DNA of 64,000 nt from assembly GCA_036389835.1 (NCBI GenBank), contig DASVWC010000053.1:12447-76446 (forward strand), read 5' to 3'. Both the position numbers and the translations under genes were made by a program. Shown here piece after piece: positions 59,217 through 64,000 of this stretch (its first letter is position 1; every line of letters begins with the position of its first letter). Source of the DNA: AC-37 sp036389835 (GTDB lineage Bacteria > Actinomycetota > Thermoleophilia > Solirubrobacterales > Thermoleophilaceae). The notes beneath the pieces were generated by a model. It was not told where the DNA came from. It saw only the letters and a program-made list of their open reading frames with translations, and did not search any database.

Positions 59217-60487
59217 GCTGGTGCCTCCGTGTAGTTGGCGGCGCTCGCCTCGGCGCGCTCCCGCACCGCGCCGACGGCGCCGGCGACGGCCTCGACGAGG
59301 TGGTCGACGTCGCCCTCGGTGACGAACGCCGCCGGCGTCAGGCGCACCACGCGCTGGCGGCCGCTCGTCAGGTTCGGCGCGACGCCGCGGGCGAGCAGCT
59401 CGAACACGAGGTCGCCGGCGAGCGACACGTCGGTGCACTCGAGGGCGATCATCAGCCCGCGGCCGCGCACCTCGGCGAGGACCGCGGGCTCGTCGCGCAC
59501 GATGCCCTCGAACGCGCGCATGAGCTGGGCGCCGCGCTCGCGCACGCGGCCGATGACGTCCTCGCGCTCGATCACGTCGATGACGGCCCGCACGGTGGCC
59601 GCCGTCAGCGGGCTGTTGGAGAACGTCGTGGTGTGGATGAACGGGTCGCGGTTCAGCGGCTCGAACGCCTCCGGCGTGGCCACCAGCGCGGCGGCCGGCG
59701 CCACGCCGCCGGTGAGCGCCTTCCCGACGAGCAGCACGTCGGGCGTGACGCCCTCCTGCGTCGCGCCCCACCAGTCGCCGAGCCGCCCGAGGCCGGTGCC
59801 GATCTCGTCGAGCACGAAGAGCGCCCCGGCCTCCCGGCAGAGCCGCTCGACGTCGCGCAGGTAGCCCGGTGGAGGCGAGATCACCCCGGCCTCGTTCTGG
59901 ACCGGCTCGAGGATCACCGTGCACTCGCCGGGGTGGGCCCGCAGCACCTCCTCCAGGGCGTCGACCTGTCCGAACGGGAGCAGGTGCACGTCGGGCAGGA
60001 CCGGCTCGAACGGCTCGCGGAAGATCGGGTTCCCCGCGATGCTCACCGCGCCCATCGTCTTGCCGTGGAACCCGCCGTGCATGGCGACGAGCCGGGGGCG
60101 GCCGGTGGCGCGGCCGAGCTTCACGGCCGCGTCCACGGTCTCGCTGCCGGTCGTCGTGAAGTAGACGTACTCGAGGCCGTCGGGCGCCTTGGACGCGAGC
60201 GCCGCGGCTCCCTCGGCGAGCGTCTGGTTGTGGAACAGGCGGCTCGGGAGCGGGCCGGTGGCCAGCTCGCGCTCGACCGCCGCGACGACGGCCGGATGCC
60301 GGTGGCCGAGCAGGAACACGCCGAAGCCGCCGCAGTCCAGGTAGCGCCGGCCGTCGCGGGCGTATATGTAGCTGCCCTCGGCGCGGTCCTCGACGCCCGT
60401 GCCCATGAGCTTCAGCAGGCGTGCGGTGCTCCGGCTGATGTGCTGCCGGTAGAGGCGGTTGACGGCGGCGGTGTCGGCGCTCACCAT
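59213..60487 (-). CDS. PLP-dependent aminotransferase, class III
   Basis: A 424-residue class III aminotransferase. FTTTGSETVDAAVKLGRATG binds the PLP phosphate, VLDEIGTGLGRLG gives the Asp of the cofactor site, and Lys256 in LVGKALTGG is the Schiff-base Lys. HGGFHGKTMGAVSIAGN is typical of the class. It would turn an aldehyde or keto group into an amine, or transfer an amino group onto a carrier-bound acyl chain. Next to a thioester-reductase-like enzyme, reductive release to an aldehyde followed by amination is one possible route. ATG 60487 or GTG 60484 could start it. Confidence 0.92.
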   Translation of the reverse strand: MVSADTAAVNRLYRQHISRSTARLLKLMGTGVEDRAEGSYIYARDGRRYLDCGGFGVFLLGHRHPAVVAAVERELATGPLPSRLFHNQTLAEGAAALASKAPDGLEYVYFTTTGSETVDAAVKLGRATGRPRLVAMHGGFHGKTMGAVSIAGNPIFREPFEPVLPDVHLLPFGQVDALEEVLRAHPGECTVILEPVQNEAGVISPPPGYLRDVERLCREAGALFVLDEIGTGLGRLGDWWGATQEGVTPDVLLVGKALTGGVAPAAALVATPEAFEPLNRDPFIHTTTFSNSPLTAATVRAVIDVIEREDVIGRVRERGAQLMRAFEGIVRDEPAVLAEVRGRGLMIALECTDVSLAGDLVFELLARGVAPNLTSGRQRVVRLTPAAFVTEGDVDHLVEAVAGAVGAVRERAEASAANYTEAPA

Positions 60488-60987
60488 GACGCCTCCACCC
60501 GCTCGCGCAGCCGGCGCCCGAAGTCGGGCAGGTGGGGCGGCGGGCTCGTGATCCGCGCGCTCTCGCCGAGGAGGCCGCGCAGCAGCTCGGCGCTGTTGTC
60601 GTAGAGCGTGCGCTCGGCGAGCGGGTTCACCACGTCGCCGATGCTCGGAATCCCCACGTCGAACTCGGACGTGAACTCGATCTCGGCGCCCCCGTCCTCG
60701 CGCGGGAGGACGCGCCAGCCGCCGGAGAGCTCCTCGAAGTCGCCGTCGATCTGCTCGAACCGCACCTCGAGCCGCTCCTCGTCGACCTCGTCGGTCTCGG
60801 TCCACATCATCAGGCCGTCACGGAAGCGGACGGTCCAGGAGCTCTGGATCGGCGTCACGTCCTCGTCGACCGTCACCTCGAGCACGGTCGGGCAGAGGTC
60901 CGGGTAGCGCTCGAAGTCGCACAGGAGCTCGAACACCTCCTCCGGCTCCGTCTCCGGCGCGATCGAGGTCATCCTGATCGAGCGCAA
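60481..60987 (-). CDS. SRPBCC/START-type protein (polyketide cyclase-like)
   Basis: A 168-residue protein with the Bet v1/SRPBCC pattern: APETEPEEVFELLCDFERYPDLCPTVLEV, then PREDGGAEIEFTSEF and a long C-terminal helix (AERTLYDNSAELLRGLLGE). Such domains hold hydrophobic ligands and in polyketide clusters may act as cyclases or aromatases. GAGGGGAGG lies just before the TTG start at 60987. An ATG 15 bases inside is the alternative. Confidence 0.8.
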   Translation of the reverse strand: MRSIRMTSIAPETEPEEVFELLCDFERYPDLCPTVLEVTVDEDVTPIQSSWTVRFRDGLMMWTETDEVDEERLEVRFEQIDGDFEELSGGWRVLPREDGGAEIEFTSEFDVGIPSIGDVVNPLAERTLYDNSAELLRGLLGESARITSPPPHLPDFGRRLRERVEASW

Positions 60988-61003
60988 GTCGCCTCCCCTC
61001 TGG

Positions 61004-62071
61004 TCATGCGGCGCTCAGCGCGCCGATCCGCTTGCGCAGCCGCTTGCGCTCGGCCCAGTAGTCGAGCGAGCGCCGGAAGGCAGCCGCGAGGTCCACGCCG
61101 AGGTCGATCCCGAGGCTGCGCTCGAGCTCCGGCAGCGAGCTGGGCAGCGGCTCGGGCGTGGTGAACAGCGACGTCGTCGCCAGCATCAGGTCGAAGCTCC
61201 GGCGCCGGCTCGGCTCGAGCTCGGCGATGAAGACCGGCCGGATCAGCCGGTCGACGACGTCGGGCTTCACGAAGCGCGGGCGGTCGACCGGCCGGCCCAG
61301 CTCCTCGGCGAGCTGGATCGAGATGTCGAGCAGCTCGCGTGCGCGCACGGATCGCTCCCCCGCGGTCAGCCACAGCTCGTCGCCGCTGCGGCCGCTGCGG
61401 ACGAGGGCGGCGATCGTCCTGGCGAGCACGTCCTGCGGCAGGAAGTCGATCGGGTTGTCGGCGCCCAGCGGGGCGACCGGCAGGAGGTTGCGGACGGTCA
61501 GCGAGGCGATGTGGTACGCGCCCTGGAAGCGGGCGATCCGGCCGCTGCGCGAGTCCCCGACGATCATCGGGGCGCGCACGATCGTGGCCGGGATGCCCGC
61601 GTCGCGGACCGCGTCCTCGCCGGCCTGCTTCGACGCGAGGTAGGCGTCGAGGCCGCGGTCGACCTGCGAGGGGTTCCGGGCGCGGCCGGCGGCGCTGCGG
61701 GTCATCTCCGCGCGCGCGACGAACGCGGTGCCGACGTAGAGGAGCGGCGCTCCGGCGGCCCGCGCCAGCTCGATCGCGCGCTCGGTGCCGGTCCGGTTGA
61801 CGCGCTCGATGTCGGCGGGGTCGTCGGTCCAGTTCGTGGTGGCGCCGGCGTGCACCACGTAGTCGGTGGCGGCGGCGACGCGGCGGAAGTCCGCCTCGCT
61901 CAGGCCCATGCGCGGGCTGCGGAGGTCGCCCGCGAGCTGGGCGGAGTCCGGCACCGGCGGCTGGCCGCGGTGGCGCAGGCAGATCACGCGCTCGCTCGTC
62001 AGCTCCGCGAGCAGCGCCTGGCCGAGCACGCCCGAGCCGCCGGTGAGGAAGATCGTGCCCGGCGCACTCAT
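61004..62071 (-). CDS. Thioester-reductase-like SDR (male-sterility/epimerase type)
   Basis: A 355-residue extended SDR. IFLTGGSGVLGQALL binds NAD(P)H, TDYVVHAGATTNWT and YVGTAFVA follow, and YLASKQAGE provides the Tyr-x-x-x-Lys pair. The layout (INTER of PIDFLPQDVLARTIAALV) is that of thioester-reductase and fatty-acyl reductase-like domains as free-standing proteins. It could release the chain as an aldehyde. The ATG overlaps the enoyl reductase stop (ATGA), and the SRPBCC gene begins 17 bases before it on the operon's far side. Confidence 0.82.
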   Translation of the reverse strand: MSAPGTIFLTGGSGVLGQALLAELTSERVICLRHRGQPPVPDSAQLAGDLRSPRMGLSEADFRRVAAATDYVVHAGATTNWTDDPADIERVNRTGTERAIELARAAGAPLLYVGTAFVARAEMTRSAAGRARNPSQVDRGLDAYLASKQAGEDAVRDAGIPATIVRAPMIVGDSRSGRIARFQGAYHIASLTVRNLLPVAPLGADNPIDFLPQDVLARTIAALVRSGRSGDELWLTAGERSVRARELLDISIQLAEELGRPVDRPRFVKPDVVDRLIRPVFIAELEPSRRRSFDLMLATTSLFTTPEPLPSSLPELERSLGIDLGVDLAAAFRRSLDYWAERKRLRKRIGALSAA

Positions 62072-62904
62072 CCGACCGGCGCCCCCGCGTAGAGCTGCTC
62101 GGCCATCGCGCGGTGGTTGTCGGCGGGTGCGGTCCCCATCGCGTGGAAGCCGCCGTCCACGTGCACGACCGACCCGGTGATGCCGCGTGCCCAGTCGGAG
62201 AGCAGCAGGCAGGCGGCCTCGGCTGTCGGGTAGGCGTCGGCGGCGTCCCAGCCGAGCGGGGCCTGCGCGGCGAAGACGTCGACCAGCAGGTCGAAGTTGT
62301 CGAGCACCTGGGCGGCGGCGGTCCGGAGCGGGCCCGCCGAGACCAGGTTCACGCGTGTCCGCTGCGCGCCGAGGTCGCGCGCGAGATAGCGGGCGATCGA
62401 CTCGAGCGACGCCTTGGCGACGCCCATCCAGTCGTACTGGGGCCAGGCGACGCGGGCATCGAAGTCGAAGCCGACGATGCTGCCGCCCGCGCCGTTCGCG
62501 TTCTCCATGAGCGGCGCGAGCGCCTCGGCCAGGGACTTCAGCGAGAAGGCGCTGGTCGTGAAGGCGGCGACCGCGTCCTCCTCGCTCGTGCCGAGGAAGC
62601 CGTTGCCGATCGCGCCCGGCGGCGCCGCGGCGATCGAGTGGACGGCGCCGTCGACGCGGCCCCAGCGCCCGGCCAGCTCCGCGCGCAGGGCGAGGAAGTC
62701 GGCGGGGTTGTGGACGTCGAGCTCGAGCACGTCGGGCGGCCCGTCCAGGCGCTGAGCGGCGCGCTTCGTCATGCGCATCGTCCGCCCGAAGCCTGTCAGG
62801 ACGATCTCGGCGCCCGCCTCCTGCGCGCGCTGGGCCACGGCGAAGGCGATCGAGTGGTGCGTCCGGACGCCTGTGACGAGGATGCGCTTTCCGTCGAGAT
62901 TCAT
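62068..62904 (-). CDS. fabI: Enoyl-ACP reductase (FabI/InhA-like)
   Basis: A 278-residue enoyl reductase of the FabI/InhA class. ILVTGVRTHHSIAFAVA is the atypical NADH-binding loop of this class. SIVGFDFDARVAWPQYDWMGVAKASLES contains the Tyr-x-x-Met-x-x-x-Lys catalytic arrangement and closely resembles InhA. It would saturate trans-2-enoyl-ACP. Inside a PKS operon, it may act in trans on the chain or be a resistant duplicate of the housekeeping enzyme, if the product targets fatty acid synthesis. Confidence 0.92.
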   Translation of the reverse strand: MNLDGKRILVTGVRTHHSIAFAVAQRAQEAGAEIVLTGFGRTMRMTKRAAQRLDGPPDVLELDVHNPADFLALRAELAGRWGRVDGAVHSIAAAPPGAIGNGFLGTSEEDAVAAFTTSAFSLKSLAEALAPLMENANGAGGSIVGFDFDARVAWPQYDWMGVAKASLESIARYLARDLGAQRTRVNLVSAGPLRTAAAQVLDNFDLLVDVFAAQAPLGWDAADAYPTAEAACLLLSDWARGITGSVVHVDGGFHAMGTAPADNHRAMAEQLYAGAPVG

Positions 62905-62967
62905 CTGGCCGCCCGCGGTCGCTCGCGGCGGAGTCTGCTCGACCGCCGGGCGCTTGTCGAAAACGCC

Positions 62968-64000
62968 TCAGGCGGCGGAGCCGGCCAGCTCGACGGTGGC
63001 CGCGATCCAGCTCGCGGCCGCGCTCGCGGCGGCCGGAGCGTCGGCCTCGATGATCGAGAAGTGGTCGCCGTCGATCTCGACGTCGGCGTCCGCGAACGGC
63101 CACGGCGGCAGCGGCCTGCCGGCGCTCGTCAGCGGCCTGCTCGCGCGAAGGAGCAGCGACGGCGCCTCGAGCGCCGGCGACGGGTCGCTCGGGAAGAGGC
63201 GCATGTAGGCGCCCATCGCGATCAGGTCGTCGTCGCCGAGCGCGATGTACTCGTGGTCGCGCTCGATCAGGTCCCCCATGACCGACCCGAACACCTGGAC
63301 GAGCTCCGCGCCCGGTGCGTGCGTGTCGATCAGGATCAGCCCGGCGGGGGCCTCCCGCTCGCGCTCGAGCCGCTGCGTGACGGCCGCGCCGATCGCTCCG
63401 CCGATCGAGTAGCCGACGATCACGAACGGCCCGCCCTCGGCGGCCGCGAGCGCGGACTCCGCGAGCAGGTCGATGGCGGCGTCCCAGGAGGCCGGCAGCG
63501 GCCGTCCGTCGCCGAAGCCCGGCAGCGAGAGCGCGGCCACCGGGCGCGGCTCCTCGAGCGCCTTGGCGAAGCGCGCGAACTGGTGCGGTCCGGAGCCGGC
63601 GACGAACGAGGGGATGCAGACCATCCGCGGCGGGTCGCCGTCCGCGAGCAGCACGCTGGCGGGGGGCTCGTCGAGGTCGGCGGGCGTCTGGAAGGCCGGC
63701 CGGAAGCTCGAGGCGTGCATGAGGAGCGGCATCGCGTCGGCCGTCGTGCGCTCGCGGTGGGCGTGGCGGAGGAGGGCGGTGAGGGTGCCGTCGGCGCCCT
63801 GCGCCGCGGCCGGTCTCGGCTCGGGCGCTTCGGCGGGCGTGCCGGAGCCGAGCTCCGCCTCGAGGAACTCCGCCAGCGCCCGCGCGCTCGGGTGGTCGAA
63901 GACGACCGTCGCCGGCAGGCGCAGGCCGCTGGCCTGGGCGAGGCGGTTGCGCAGCTCGACCGCCCCGAGCGAGTCGAGCCCCTGCTCGCGCAGCGCGCGC
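62968..64000 (-). CDS. Type I polyketide synthase, C-terminal ACP-TE (partial)
   Basis: The frame is open from the right edge to a TGA at 62970-62968, giving the last 343 residues of a modular PKS that continues beyond the window. The first visible part is an ACP: QGLDSLGAVELRNRLAQASG with its phosphopantetheine Ser near the edge, and FDHPSARALAEFLEAEL. A linker rich in Pro, Ala and Arg follows, then a thioesterase with FVIVGYSIGGAIG (nucleophile Ser), LILIDTHAPG and a DGDHFSIIE end. Translation from the ATG at 63732 would give only the TE, but coding continuity shows it is part of the larger protein. It is the final, chain-releasing module. Confidence 0.92.
   Translation of the reverse strand, partial: RALREQGLDSLGAVELRNRLAQASGLRLPATVVFDHPSARALAEFLEAELGSGTPAEAPEPRPAAAQGADGTLTALLRHAHRERTTADAMPLLMHASSFRPAFQTPADLDEPPASVLLADGDPPRMVCIPSFVAGSGPHQFARFAKALEEPRPVAALSLPGFGDGRPLPASWDAAIDLLAESALAAAEGGPFVIVGYSIGGAIGAAVTQRLEREREAPAGLILIDTHAPGAELVQVFGSVMGDLIERDHEYIALGDDDLIAMGAYMRLFPSDPSPALEAPSLLLRASRPLTSAGRPLPPWPFADADVEIDGDHFSIIEADAPAAASAAASWIAATVELAGSAA

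Noticed and set aside
1..64000. tRNA, rRNA or riboswitch genes
   Set aside because: No cloverleaf-type or conserved rRNA segments were noticed in the short intergenic regions. A covariance-model search was not possible here, so small RNAs cannot be excluded.

Overview
The window is very GC-rich with strongly biased codon use and many 1, 4 or 8 base gene overlaps. Together with an LmbU-type regulator, an InhA-like enoyl reductase, DUF6194, and -10 boxes placed for leaderless transcripts, this suggests a high-GC actinobacterium, perhaps a soil Thermoleophilia/Solirubrobacterales member. That placement is inferred from style and gene content. No tRNA, rRNA, CRISPR array or insertion sequence was seen.

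Layout. (1) 1-5,000: the tail of a peptidoglycan-binding protein, a small secreted protein, a minus-strand trio (Tat-signal protein, GH5-like hydrolase, unknown protein), and a fatty acyl-AMP ligase (FAAL)-like enzyme coupled to an acyl carrier protein (ACP). (2) 4,976-7,368: a lysis-like cassette in which a two-domain GH24 plus M15 endolysin lies between two paralogous holin-like proteins. (3) 7,621-13,034: a conflict-type module (TIR/deoxyribosyltransferase-like plus TPR/TRAF-binding protein, then two SLATT pore-like proteins) facing a TIR-TM-WD40 protein. (4) 13,198-28,801: a complete Tc toxin locus with TcA split into two genes and TcB fused to TcC. The TcC part ends in an unrecognised ~390-residue C-terminal domain carrying a nuclear-localisation-like basic patch. 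A paralog of the 247-771 secreted protein follows. (5) 29,500-33,714: a berberine-bridge-type flavin oxidase, a lipocalin-like protein, an ABM-domain protein, DUF6194 and an ECF sigma factor. (6) 33,778-40,447: a polysaccharide ABC exporter, three GT2 glycosyltransferases, a polysaccharide deacetylase-GNAT fusion and a multi-spanning glycosyltransferase. (7) 40,531-64,000: a biosynthetic gene cluster that runs off the right edge.

How the genes may work together. TcA1+TcA2 would form the translocation channel and TcB-C the cocoon holding the toxic C-terminus. The nearby holin/endolysin cassette resembles the lysis-type release route known for some Tc toxins. In the biosynthetic cluster, FabD, FabG, ACP, two ketosynthases, two hotdog dehydratase-like subunits and an InhA-like enoyl reductase could make a dedicated acyl chain. 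A second FAAL, an acyl-ACP dehydrogenase-like enzyme and an ACP would activate and desaturate it. A type I PKS ending in ACP-TE, a class III aminotransferase, a thioester-reductase-like SDR, a SRPBCC protein and a carbamoyltransferase would extend and tailor it. An LmbU-family regulator and a MacB-like ABC exporter sit in the middle. The product is unknown.
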